Origin: Chaetorhynchus papuensis
Taxonomy: Eukaryota; Chordata; Aves; Passeriformes; Rhipiduridae
Direction: 5' to 3'
DNA length: 64,000 nt
NCBI GenBank assembly: GCA_013396525.1
Contig: VWYX01000616.1
Location: forward strand, 133,316 to 197,315
Shown here one piece after another: positions 23,525 to 35,300 of the stretch. The notes under the pieces were generated by a model, which did not search any database, was not told the origin of the DNA, and saw only the letters and a program-made list of their open reading frames with translations. The stretch's first letter is position 1; each line of letters begins with the position of its first letter. Position numbers and translations under genes: made by a program.

Positions 23525-26500
23525 CTGTAAGAGAAAGAAAAAAAGTGGTTTAGGAAATAAATGAACCAACTGTGATTTTATGCCTCACCCATAAGAGTAA
23601 CAATGTGTTCTTTGCCCCAGTAGAGTGGCACTTTTCATGCTGCTATAAATTTACCCAGGACAAGATTCATCTGACTCAAATTGCCTATAAGAGAGGAATC
23701 TTTTTTGAAATATTTGTTTAGGCTCCTTCTATTGTCAAGAGGGAGAGATAGGCAGTACTGGAAATCCATTTGTTCACATATGATATTGTTGATTCCTATA
23801 GGACACTCAGGGCTGGGTGCCTAGAAGCCTTCACAGTAAGCATACACTTCTAACCCAGCCTTCTGACTGCTAGAGTAAGAGGAAATTCAATCTATCCTTA
23901 ATGCCTGTGATTGTGTCAGGAAAAATGAGAGCAGATCAAAGTTTAATTAACTGTGAATGGCAATGGGTCCTATACTGTTCTTGTTCCTGCTCCACACTGG
24001 TATGGTAGCATATTGTTTGCAAGTCTCTCCCATTCTGCAAAGAACCATCTCCTGCTTCCAAGGGCAAGTTCTCTGGTGCAGAGACCATCTGTTTGTTTCT
24101 CTTCTTTATATAGTGAAACAAAATTTTCAAATAAGGCTCTAAGCATTAAGATTATTATTTGTATTTTTGTGACTATCCACTTTTGATTTGCACTTCTTCT
24201 GTAACTTTTGCTTGCTAACCATTACTCAAAAAAAATCTATAAAAATATTTTGTAACTTAGACCCATTTACTTTGTATGGTCGAGGTAGGTGAGGTTCCCG
24301 GTATCGAAGTACAATCAGGCTTGCACAAGTCAGTCCAATCATAAGCCAGGTAGAAAATCCAAAGTAATTTGTTAATGTAATAAGGTCAGAGGGGATGATA
24401 AAAATGGATGCAATGGTGGTTGAAAAAATCATGGCTGGTGCTGGAGTGCAGGAGTGGACATTAAGCATGGATATTAAAATAGGTAAATGTCCTGACTGAC
24501 TTCCAGCATAGCTTAATCGACCGAGAGCGAACATGCTGCTGTTGAGGGCACCAAATATTGAGACAGCAACAGAGAGAGGAATGATCCAGGCAACAGAGGG
24601 GATCACTCGATCAGCCCAAGTGACTGCCACAGCAACTGCAAGAAAGCAAAGAATTAGAGCAGTACAAGCACCATGTTCTGAATAACTGACAGACTCAACA
24701 GGAACAAAACTTAAAATACAAGAAACACCTATTATTTACCAGCAATGTCTGCTTTTTCGTTGCAGTAGTCAAACACAAATCCAATCCTAAGGGTATTTCA
24801 TTCAGGAGCTAAACATTTCCTGGGAGGATGACAGCAAGAAGGAGTGGTGCCTGCCAGAGCAAGTCAGGGAAGCCTGCTGGGGCCTATACCACAGTCATGG
24901 ACTTCCCAGCAGGAGTGAGCTGCATCTCACATCCTGCATCACAAACCCACACATAGGCAAGGAGAGAAAATTAACTCCTTGGTCCCTGGCATGACCACGG
25001 TGGTGACACAATCTGTTGTTACAGGAAACTGCCAACAGGAGCACATCTGCGTTCAGAGATGGGTCAACAAATGTGCTATTAATGAGATTTTGCTTTGGGT
25101 GGAACTGGGAAATGTGAAAGATTGTTTCTGAACAAGATATATTCAATACTGCTTGGAAATTAGCTGTAGCTGATATTGTAACGAGGACAATATTTAGTGG
25201 GTCTATAACCATGTGCCATGAGGAACATACATCTTGCAGTGTCCTGTGCAGCACAGGAAGTTATTAGAGATGGGGAAAACAGCGCCCCCACCTCAAAAAA
25301 AAAAAAACAAACAAACAAACCAAAAAGTAGTGAATGAGCATGAACAAGCAACGTTTGAAAGAGTGCTATAATTTTAAGGCTATTTTCTCAGCTGGATAAA
25401 CACAGTTCCCCTGGTATGCATGGAGCTGGTCGTGCCATTTGGCAGCTGCTGTTCGTGGACCGTGTGGTATTTGCTGTCTCCTTCATTGTAGCATGCAAAT
25501 GATCCGTCTCTCCCAGCAGATAGCCTGACACTGGCTGAACGATAATATGAGGTCACTGAGTGACAGCTACACTGTTCCCATTTATATTAGTGAGCTTTTT
25601 TCATAGGAAAAAAATAATTGATCCATCCAATGAGGTGTGGTTTTTGTCACACCTGTAGGCAAGGTCTGACAGCTCAGTCTCATTACCGTGGGATTTAAAA
25701 TGTGCTGCTTGGACAATCAAGGAGAAATACAGTTCCCCTTGGAGCTTTTCATGGGCAGCTTATTGGTCCAGGATCCGAGACAGGCTTTACATACACTGGA
25801 CTTTTGTATAGGCTCTTCTAAGGAATCACAGTATTTATCCTAAATAATATGCACCCAGAATGGCTACATTTTTGTGTCCATAGTCTTTTCTATACTCCTG
25901 AACATGTTAGACTTGTCCACCTCCTAAAGAGTAATGGCTTTAGCCCGAGACTCCAGGAGATAGGGAAAGAAGGAGGAGTGAAGATTAAAACTACAGGAAA
26001 ACAAAGGTCATCTCTGTACTTGGGACCTAATATTCACCTTATTTTCCAGAAATGTATTTTTAATACACTTCTGAATTCTTTTTACAGACAGTATAGGGAA
26101 AAGCCAACAATTTCAACAATCTGCCAGCATTCAGTCCAACTTGTGTCATAGAGTAAAATTAAGGAAGAATTCTCTGTTAAAAGAAAATGAAACCAAATTT
26201 CTGGACTGTGAAATTAGGTGAGCAGAAGTAACCCAGGACGCTGACATCAGATGGATATGCTAATGGACCACTCCTTTTTAATTAAAAAAAATATTAAATA
26301 CATACCTGAGGAGACTATTTCCTTAGGTGTAAGGACAGTCAGATATGAGATGTTCACCAGTAAATAAAAAACGATTACTGCAGGAACAGCAGTCATTACA
26401 GTTAAGGGGATATTTCTGCTGGGGCTTTTCATCTCCTCTGAAAAATACAATTTAAAACAACAAATGAAGCGAACAATGTAGCTTCTGCAAGGGTTTTTCA

Positions 26501-29500
26501 GTGGTGAAGCTGTGCAGAGTTTGATAAGACTGAAACCAAAGTCCTGTTCCAATCGCTAATCATGGCTGCTAAATTCTCTGCTTGTGAAGCCCTACAGTGA
26601 TTCTCAAATAGGTTGATATCAAAGAATCTTAAACAATTTTTTATTTATCTGTTTTTCAACTGTTTGGAAGGAGGGCTGGATGAAGAGATGATTGATTAAA
26701 AAAAAGATGACAAAAAGAGTGATAATTTCCCTTTGATTTGATTAAGCACATTATATGACTTACATTAGAAAACTGATTTGGTAGGAAATTTTCAAGTAGC
26801 CTTACTTGAAAATCAGTAGCTTGAAAATGAAACTCCAAAGTCACATTATGTATTCCTACATCACTTCATGAGTCCTGATCTGAAACTTACTGAGCATATC
26901 TGCCTATTCCTACCCAAAACCTTTCTCTTTGCTCTTATATCACGAAATACAGAAAAAGTAACAGAAAAGACTGAAGGTATAGACGTAAGAGCAATAATGC
27001 AGTGGCTTTATAAGGGGGCCATTCCCAGATGGATTCTGATGATTATTATCTTTTTCCACTGCAAAGATGGTGAACGAAAACTGTTTAGTGCTAAGCCTGA
27101 TAGCTCAGAATTACTCTTACCAAACAAGAAAAAAACCCAAATTTTGCAGGCAAACAACTCAGGCACTGGCACACATTCCTGAGCATGTCATAGTCCCACC
27201 CAGCAAAAGATGGAGCTGGTTTCCAGAACCCTAATCTCAATCACCCTCATCGCAATCAAAAAGGTTCTTTGTCATCTCTTTCACTCCTTTGTCTTGTTCC
27301 CTCTCCACTTCCCGCTTCCCCCAGCATTTACAGACAATTTCCTGAGTATTACCAGCAAATAACTAACAAGAGGGAAGAAGTGAGAAGTCAAATGTACAGC
27401 TTATTTAAACTCTTTTTAGGAGATAGAAATCCATTTCCTCCTTCACATTTGATTTCTGTCTTCTGCCCAGGACATCAGCCTTGAGCCATGATCCCTGTGC
27501 TGGCTCTAGTGCACAGAGACAGGACTGAAGGACCACAACAGTGGAATTCAGATACTATCAGAGAATTTGGGATTTATTTCAAATGTAAGAAATACACTTA
27601 GCAATTTTGAGCTTCGAAGAGGATAATCACCAAAATTGCCAATTTAAATTTATCTTTCCATTCATTTTGTTGTTTGTTGCAGTCTTGCCATCCAGCTGGC
27701 ACCTGATCTATCAGCTGAAGCTCACAGAAAGGAAGTTATTGTAGGAAACTCAGTTCGGTTCAGAACTAGTGCATAGGTTACATCTGTCTAAACAGCTGTG
27801 CTGCCCAGTGTATGGCATTTATTAGTACTGGTAGCTGATCAGAAAATAAATCAGTATTTTAGCATAAGTCTTGTATTTTCTCAGGTTTACAAAGCAAAGA
27901 GCTCGCCTTTGAGGAAAACCATACTTTCCCGATTTATATTACTTTTTTTAATTACAGCCTATTTTTAAAGCTGGAGTACCTGGAATAACAGTCAGTTTTT
28001 TAAACATTAACCAAATTTTCACACTGTCCTCACCACTGAACTTTGTGTTATGCATTTAACACATTCAGTTTATTTAATATTTTACATGATCGAGGTCAAT
28101 GGATACAAATGGTTAAAGATATAACAGCAATATCCATTTGCTTACAATGTGATTCCATGAATCTGATACTATAAAACACCAGTAATTCAACAAACATTAC
28201 GAACATCATCTCTGTAGCTTTCATGAAAAAATGCTCATATATTACTGCCACGTCATCAGATACAGAATAGGGTGAATAAATAGATATTCAAAAACCTTTT
28301 GAATGTTAGAGTACAAGTTCTACAAAAAAATTTATGCAACCTTCCTTAGATCTCTCTTCGCCTTCTATTAGACTTCAAAAGTCTGTTTTCCCAAGAAAAT
28401 ATATCCCATAAAATTACTACATTCTAACAAAATTCAAAATTAATTTGTCCATGTACAAATCAACTGCATAACCTCAGATTAAGGCACAGATATTTAAATA
28501 TAAATTATCTATGCACACATAGTTTGGCATGGATACCTCAATACTTTCCTAAAAAAACAGTGACATGGACACTGAGAAAGACAAAATGCAAATTTTTAAG
28601 GTGTGAAAAACTCTGTTTATGCATATTTTAAATTAACTACTTTGATTCTTTTGAACTCCCCTAGAGATGTCAGGTTGATTCTGCACAAAAAGCAGGAATC
28701 TTCCCTAGAGAGGAACAACACCTCTTCTACCAGCCCCAACAAACACAAGACTCGTGTAAAACATGAAGGACCCTGTGAAGCAGAGACAAGCTCTCCCAAA
28801 ACAAGCTGAGGAACACAAGAACGAGATCTGCAGAACTGAATCTAAAGAAGAAGAGCAGAATACCTGCCATGTAATTGAGGGACCACCAGCCGCCGTATGC
28901 GTACAGTCCCTGGAAGAAGGCTTCGGCAACCTGCGAGGCGTTGGGGATCTCCGAGCCGAACATGTCCTCAAACCTGGCCAGACTCTCCTTTTGCCTGGCA
29001 ACGAGGAGAACTATGCCACCAACAGCAATCACAGACAAGGCCATCATCTTCAGCAGAGTGAAAACTGTCTGCACCCACGCAGCCATTTTGACGCTGAGGC
29101 CATTCAAAATCCCCAGGGACCAGAGAACGGCCAAGGCCAAGCATTTCTTCAGCACGTCTGGTGCAGGGCAAATGCCATAGAAGGGCTGGGTGGCATATTC
29201 AGCAAACAGCAGGGCTCGAGCAGCATTTGATGCTGGCTTGGTAAACGTGGATGTCCAGATAAACACGAAGGCGGGTAGGGATCCAAGGCCTCTTTTAATA
29301 TGGCTGTATTCTCCTCCGGAGAAGGGCAGAGCAGTTCCCAGCTCCGCATAGCAGAGGGCACCCATCAGAGAAACCAGCCCAGATGCAGTCCAGATCGTTA
29401 GTGCAACGCCAACATTGAGTAAGGAATGTTTTAACACCCCTGTGGGAGACACGAAGATCCCTGCTCCAACAATTGACCCTATAATAAAACTTACCCCATC

Positions 29501-29587
29501 AAAATAACCTATATTTCTTTTGAGTTGCATCTTGGCTTTTTCTTTTCTTTGCACATCTTTGGGCTCAATGTTTTCTCCTTTTCCCAT
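23279..29587 (-). CDS. SLC7A13: SLC7A13 (AGT1) amino-acid transporter, complete, 4 exons
   Basis: Four exons join in phase to 488 codons, close to human AGT1 (about 470). SLC7 light chains have twelve membrane helices and exchange amino acids across the plasma membrane with an SLC3 heavy-chain partner. Mammalian AGT1 carries aspartate, glutamate and cystine in kidney proximal tubule with rBAT (SLC3A1). Visible hallmarks are GSIVGAGIFVSPTGV (first helix substrate loop), the Cys in YGICPAPDV where the heavy-chain disulfide forms, and VNISYLTVLTPKEIVSS. The C-terminus, SPNLQYVYAFLF to FLDKITCHLQLLLEVC, matches AGT1 rather than LAT1, xCT or b0,+AT. The ATG at 29587-29585 gives MGKGENIEPK, comparable to the human start. 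No disabling change is seen. Confidence 0.94.
24271..24635 (-). CDS. SLC7A13: SLC7A13 exon 3
   Basis: 365 bp. It encodes VAVTWADRVIPSVAWIIPLS, a long membrane segment including TNYFGFSTWLMIGLTCASLI, and ends YREPHLPRPYK. The donor is GTAAAT. Confidence 0.97.
25290..25325. repeat. (AAAC)n simple repeat
   Basis: A run followed by AAAC units within SLC7A13 intron 2. Confidence 0.85.
26306..26437 (-). CDS. SLC7A13: SLC7A13 exon 2
   Basis: 132 bp. It encodes EEMKSPSRNIPLTVMTAVPA and then VIVFYLLVNISYLTVLTPKE. The E-x-K-x-P-x-R-x-I-P signature is common to SLC7 light chains. The donor is GTATGT. Confidence 0.97.
28864..29587 (-). CDS. SLC7A13: SLC7A13 exon 1
   Basis: 724 bp: start codon, cytosolic N-terminus and roughly the first six helices. 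It contains LKRNIGYFDGVSFIIGSIVG, WTASGLVSLMGALCYAELGT and LVARQKESLARFEDMFGSEI. The donor is GTATTC at 28863-28858. Confidence 0.96.
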
Positions 29588-31560
29588 TTTTTTTCTGGTT
29601 CTTCTCACAGCAGGTTTCACTTTGTTAGCAGTCTGTCATGGCCCTACTTTCTAGTGAAATGTTATGGGAAGCTTGGCTTAATCATTCAGAAAGGAGAGCA
29701 TACTTTGGGTTTTGATGTCTCCTGTGTGAAGATGATTAACCAAATACTTCAAGAAACACTGGCAAATCATGTACATGTTGGTTTAATATGTACTTCAGAA
29801 ATTATTAAGGTCTGCAAGTATTTTTAAAGAAAACAACATAAAAAAAGAATGCATAGCAAATGCTCATTTCTCAGATGATTTTCATCAAGAGATTTCAATT
29901 TATTTTATGTACATCTTCAGAAACAACCACAAGAGGTGAGTAAAGGTGACTTCTACATCAACCCTCGGGAAAGAGGAAGGATATGGCAGCATGAGGAAAG
30001 AAATCAACCTTCTTTATATTACTGACAGTGACATGGACATTAGATGAACAGCCGGGCACTATTTTTCCATTGCCCATACATAAAATGGACAGTGAAAACC
30101 AATGACCACCAATATGTTTTGCCAAAACCTCATCAGTCACTGAGTATACTGGATCTTGTGTATACTTCACCCATTAAACACTGCCCCAGAAAGAAAATTA
30201 CCAGTTTTATTCCCAGTTTTATCCTGAACACTCATTGTTAGAATAGTACTCAAGCACATCCTAAGATGGCATTAATCTTCGGACACTGCTGTGAGGGAAA
30301 GAAGCTGTGTCGTAATTTTCATTGTCCGCACAGGGCCTGTGGAACAGAAGGATGAAGGATGGACGTTCCCAACAGTGTGGCATGTGTCTTTTAAGGTGTG
30401 GCCACTGATTTTTCTACATATTTATCAATCTGTGGTATATTTTGTGTTAGAAGCTTCTCTTCAATCAGATGTGGAGACATCATAAACCCATGACTTTTGT
30501 ACAAAAAAATTGCATTCATTCTTTTTAAAAGATGTAGAGAAAAATGGTCAGAAAGAAGAAAACTAACTGAAAAGAAGTTCGGCATGGACCCTAAGGGTTG
30601 TGTAAGTGCCCAAACTCATAACTGCAAAGTTCTTACTTTTTGTTAGTCAAGTTGCAGAACCAGTTTTTCCTGCAGGTCAAAGCTCAGCAGTGCAGTGAAC
30701 AAAACTCACGCTTTTACAGGGGCCAACTTGAAAGACACAATGGTTCTCACATCAGTCCCGAACAGCAGGATTTTCACTCAAATACAAAATAAATTCATCT
30801 AAAAAGTTAATTTATAAAATATGTCATCATGTAAAAAACATATGGCTAAAATAGGCATGTGCACAGACTGTTCTTTTAATTGTTTCAATGACTTAGCTAA
30901 ACTGGGCTTCCTTCACCACACAGCAGCTTTGCAGCACGGTTAGTGACAGAATTTACAGCTCCAGAACAGCTTATAACCATGAGAAAATTCTTCCATCTTC
31001 TCCAAATCTGTGTGGTACTCACTAACTACTTTTGCCTTACAGACTACAAAAATTGTAGTTCTACAAGAAGCACACACCTCTACTTACTAAAACGTGTGTG
31101 CATTTTAAATTGCATGTATTCATTTCATAAACTATACTATGTATTTAAGTATGCGTTAACCATGCATAGATAATAATTCATAATAATTCAAATATTGATT
31201 ATCTAATATTCATGACTGGGAAATTAAGCATGACATATGTTTTAAATGTTTAAAATATGTAATTTCCTGTTCTATTTCAGTGTGTTTTCTGAGTCTCCTT
31301 CTCTGTGAATGCGCACATATTTTTTGATACCCAGCAATCTTCCAACTCTTTGTGTGTTCTGCCATGCACAGCTGGATTTGGATCACTATTTTAAAACAGA
31401 TCAATGTAACACTAAATGGCATCCTAAAGTACAGATGCAACTGACTTTTTTCACTGATCATCCTCAAGTACAGGAAATCCTGAGATTTCTAGTACAACAA
31501 GGGCATTTACAGAATCTCCCAAGCAGCAGATCAATAAGGATTTTTTTACTTCTGACAAAG
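29588..31560. other. Intergenic region between SLC7A13 and LRRCC1
   Basis: AT-rich. It should contain the SLC7A13 promoter and 5' UTR on the minus strand, but there is no clear TATA box or CpG island near 29.6 kb. No other gene is recognised. A frame open upstream to 29620 begins with GTG rather than ATG. Confidence 0.5.
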
Positions 31561-31564
31561 CTGC

Positions 31565-31740
31565 CTGATCTGAGAACACCTCACCGAGGTAACCAACCCC
31601 TCGGTGGCTGGGCACAGGAACAGGCTCCCCAGGGAGGCGGTCACAGCCTGACGGAGCTGTACATTGCTCTCCGGCACATGCTGTGAGTCTTGGGGATGGT
31701 CACCGATGATCCCTGCGTGTTCCTTCCAACTCAGGATACT
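31565..31740 (+). mobile_element. CR1 3' end relic
   Basis: GGAACAGGCTCCCCAGGGAG, then a GGATGGTCACCGATGATCCC stretch, TTCCTTCCAACTCAGGATAC and CTGTGAAACTC: a diverged CR1 3' end lying just outside the LRRCC1 CpG island. Confidence 0.75.
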
Positions 31741-31854
31741 CTGTGAAACTCTTAATACCGTGTGAGCTCTGAGAAGCGCCAAAGCGCCCCAACGCGCTCC
31801 CGAGAAGAATTCAAAACCGTCCTGTCTATAAACCCGGCCCCTTCCTGGGCCGAT

Positions 31855-31930
31855 GGCAGGAAGCGGCAGGAAGCGGCAGGGAGCCGCAGGGTGCCGCAGG
31901 GAGAGGCAGGGAGCGACAAGGAGCGGCAGG
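31855..31930. repeat. Decamer tandem repeat
   Basis: About seven to eight units of roughly GAGCGGCAGG, with units such as AAGCGGCAGG, GAGCCGCAGG and GTGCCGCAGG. Located in the LRRCC1 promoter region. Confidence 0.85.
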
Positions 31931-32056
31931 GAGCCCAGCGGAGGCCCGGGGCCCGACCCCACGCTGGCCCGCGCTGCGCGGGCTCCGGCAGCGCCGCCTC
32001 CCCGCGGCCGCGCCTGCCCGCGGCGGGAGCGGAGCGCGGCGACGGCGCCGTGAGAC

Positions 32057-32184
32057 GTTCGTGTGCCGGCCTGAGGCGTTCGTGTGCCGGCCTGAGGCGT
32101 TCGTGTGCCGGCCGTGAGGCGTTTGTGTCCCGGCCTGAGGCGTTTGTGTCCCGGCCGTGAGGCGTTTGTGTCCCGGCCTGAGGC
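32057..32184. repeat. 21/22-bp minisatellite, six copies
   Basis: Copies begin at 32057, 32078, 32099, 32121, 32142 and 32164. The first three share the core GTTCGTGTGCCGGCC, the last three GTTTGTGTCCCGGCC. Copies 3 and 5 carry one extra G (22 bp). It lies about 40 bp before the LRRCC1 start codon, probably in the promoter or 5' UTR. Confidence 0.93.
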
Positions 32185-32225
32185 GGGGAGCGCTGCCGTG
32201 GCAGGCGAGGGAGGTTTGAAGCGGG

Positions 32226-32302
32226 ATGCGGCCTGCGCGGGGGCCCGGCGGGATGGCGGGGATCCCCGGCGAGCTCAGCCTCATGGATAGGGGCGTTAAG
32301 AG
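32226..32302 (+). CDS. LRRCC1: LRRCC1 exon 1
   Basis: Starts MRPARGPGGMAGIPGELSLM and continues DRGVK; human has FMDKGLQS at the exon junction. The second ATG (32253) is an alternative start. The donor is GTGAGT. Confidence 0.85.
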
Positions 32303-35300
32303 GTGAGTGCCGGCGGGCCGGGGCTGAGGGGAGGCCGGGGCGTGCGGCGGAGCTGCCCGGCTGACGGTGGGCACCTCTCTCCGTAGCCTGCGGGATGTGT
32401 CCCTGAGTTCGGACCTGCACACGCTCAACGCCCACTGTAACCTCATCGCCAGGATCCAAGGGCTCGACCACCTCCGGAATTTGCAGCACTTGGATCTGTC
32501 ATCAAACCAGATCCGCCGCATCGAGGGGCTCGGTTCCCTGGCTAACCTGCGCACCCTGAGCTTGTCCTGTAACCTGCTAACCAAAGTGGAGGGTCTGCAA
32601 TGTTTATTTTTGTCCATTTAGCAAATTACAAAGCTTTTCTAAGAGTCGTCTTAAAGTTTACTTCTGGAATGTTTGCATATAATTAAGGTTATACCAAGTT
32701 AGTATGGGTTAGTATGCTAACTGTTTTATAAAGTAAATTTTAAGAAGCATATATGGAGTCTTCATAAGCCTTATCATAGCAAAATGCCTTAATTTAGAAG
32801 GAAAACCCAATTTTTATATTACAATTATGGTTTAATGTCATGATTCATAGTTATGGTCTTTAAAGGTTCACTTTTCAAGCTTTCAATTTGATGAAAGCAG
32901 AGCATTCTTCTGCAAATCATACCGTTTCTTTTTTTTCCTCATTTTGTTTAGGACTGGAAAAACTCTTTAATTTAACTACGCTGAACTTGTCATATAATCA
33001 CATACATGATCTCTCCGGTAAGTGACTTTGCCATGTGCTGTGCAACACAAAGCATTTGCCTTACTTTATTTTTGAAAAACTTGACCAAGTGTATTTTGAG
33101 ATGTTTCTAGCACTTCAAGTGCCAGTTCACGGAATAATTCTAATAAAGGTGGCAATTGCTGCTCGTCTCAGCTTTCAAGTTTCTAACACCAAAGATTGTT
33201 CTCAACTGGAATTTATTTTTCTGTGTTTGGTGAGGCCAAGCTTGTTCCGAAAGTAGTACAATAAACATTTCAAACTTACTTCCAAAATATTCCTATCTTT
33301 CAGGTTTATAGAACAAAAATGCAACTTTATATGTGATATGGAAGTTCTGTTCTATATCTCTTTGTTGAAATGGTCAGTTATTGCTTGTAAGATTTTATGC
33401 TACAAAATCAAGAGAACTTGTAATGGAAAATTAAAAGAACATTGGTAACAATTTTGTTAATGAGCTGAGTTATAAAATGAAACTTCAAGGAAAATGTTAA
33501 TTTTTATATGCTTTTTAACAGAGATTAATCTGTTTCTTTAAAGTTAGCTCACATAACCAGCTTAACTGTTGTACTTTGTGGTAGAGTAGCATAGGTAATT
33601 AATATATGTAGACAAGGATATGAAGCAAGTGTTGTTCTCTCATTTCCAGCTATGATATATTATTTACTGAATATTTTTCAACAACATGCTATTTGTTCTA
33701 AACCCTGTAGTCTAGGACTGTAGCAGAAAACATTATTTTGTGATTGGTTGGGGTTTTTTTCTGAAATTTCCAGGATTTCGATCCCTTCATGGAACCAGGC
33801 ATAAGATTAGCAACATTGACCTTCACAGCAACTGTGTAAGCAATATTAATCACTTACTTCAGTGCACAAAGGGGCTGCGCTGTTTGACAAACCTCACACT
33901 GGAAAAAAATGGAAAAGCCAATCCAGTGTGTCACACAGCAGGTATGGATCTTATCTTGTGTAGATACTTTGTGCTCATTAGGTCAGTGATTTCCCTTTAA
34001 GCTGTGAGCCATTTTCTGAAGCTTGCAAATTCATTCATAAACTGGCCAGCCTGCAGAAATCTTAAGTTCTCTCAAAATTAATTCATTTTCCGTTTAAAAA
34101 AAATCTTTTTTTTTCCCCCATTGCATATTCTCAAAATTGTAACTTGTATGCTTTGATAAGGCTCAACATTTTCACTTGTGCGTCCAGAGGAGGGCCACCA
34201 AGATGTTTAGAGGGATGGACCTCTATGAGGTCCTCCTATGAGGACCTCTCCTATGAGGAAAGGCTGAGAGAATTGGGATTGTTCAGCCTGGAGAAGAGAA
34301 GGCTTCAGGGTGACCTAATTGTGTCTTTGTAGTGCCTGAGAGGAGTCTACAAGAAGGAAGGAGAGAAGGAAGGAAAAAGTCCTGTCCTAGAGTCCTAGTG
34401 ACAGGACAAGGAGGAATGGCTTCAAACTGGAATAGGTTTAGATTAGATATTAGGAAAAAATTCTTTACTGTGAAGGATGCTGAGGCACTGGAACAGGTTG
34501 CCTGGAGTGGTTGTGGATGCCCCATTCCTGGAAGTTTTCAAAGCCAGGTTGGATGGAGCTCTGAGCCACATGGCCTAATGGAAGGACAGGAGTATTCATA
34601 TTATAAGCTGGATAGGTGGAGAATTCAAAGAATGTACGCAGAGATATTGAACTGTATAGACAGAGGGCAGGCACAGGAAGTAGATAGTCTGCTACTGGTA
34701 GAGAACACAAAAGAAAGATCAGTAGCAGTATTAGCTTTTCCTTCTTTTCCCTCTGCTTTGGTTAGCAGTGACAGCCTCTAGGATCCTCTGCAGTAATTAG
34801 CATTTTCATCCCAATAGGTGGCAGCTGTTTCACTAGGCAGCATGGAGACAAGTTGGAGAATGCATGTGGATACATCACTTTCAGTTGCATTGTTTAGAGC
34901 TCCTGGTTGTGGGGTAGGTTTTTCAGGCCACTACAATGTTACACTGTAAATTAAAACAACTTAAATTGTAGCATCCTATATTAATGTAGATTTTTTTATT
35001 TTCTTTGTGTGTAAGAGGGGAAAATCTCTTACAGGAAGGTAGAACTGGAGGATTAATACTTTTGGGAGAGCTCAAAGATAATTTCATTGTGAAGAGGAGG
35101 ACAGTAGGAATTACAACAATACAAAATAGCAACCATATCATGAGCATCCAGCTGATGCAGGTGTAATATATGTACAGTTAGAAAGAAACATCAGATGTAA
35201 CTGAGGAAAGCCAAATAAGGTTCTAAATAATCTTGTCACGTACACCCATCATGTTTTACAAATACATTCAGGCACTACAGAAACAGTAACAGGACTATTG

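Larger units (their letters stand above)
31780..32400 (+). promoter_or_regulatory. LRRCC1: CpG island, LRRCC1 promoter and 5' UTR
   Basis: Abrupt shift from AT-rich to very GC- and CpG-rich sequence surrounding LRRCC1 exons 1-2. A TATAAA lies at 31827-31832 near the left edge, and a TTTGAA (CHR-like) at 32215-32220 just before the start codon. Transcription start is not determinable from sequence. Confidence 0.75.

Noticed and set aside
28763..29230. 155-codon plus-strand open frame
   Set aside because: It is the antisense of SLC7A13 exon 1, whose minus-strand product matches the family throughout.
29585..29620. Longer SLC7A13 start at 29620
   Set aside because: That codon is GTG. The first ATG, at 29587, gives an N-terminus similar to human.
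32057..32184. CRISPR-like array of regular repeats
   Set aside because: Units are contiguous with no spacers and lie in a vertebrate promoter; it is a minisatellite.
31752..32617. Long minus-strand open frames up to 263 codons
   Set aside because: Antisense of the GC-rich LRRCC1 CpG island and its tandem repeats; low-complexity Arg/Pro/Ala products are expected by chance.
34332..34781. 149-codon plus-strand open frame
   Set aside because: It lies mostly within the CR1 3' region, is not a protein gene, and has no RT motif.
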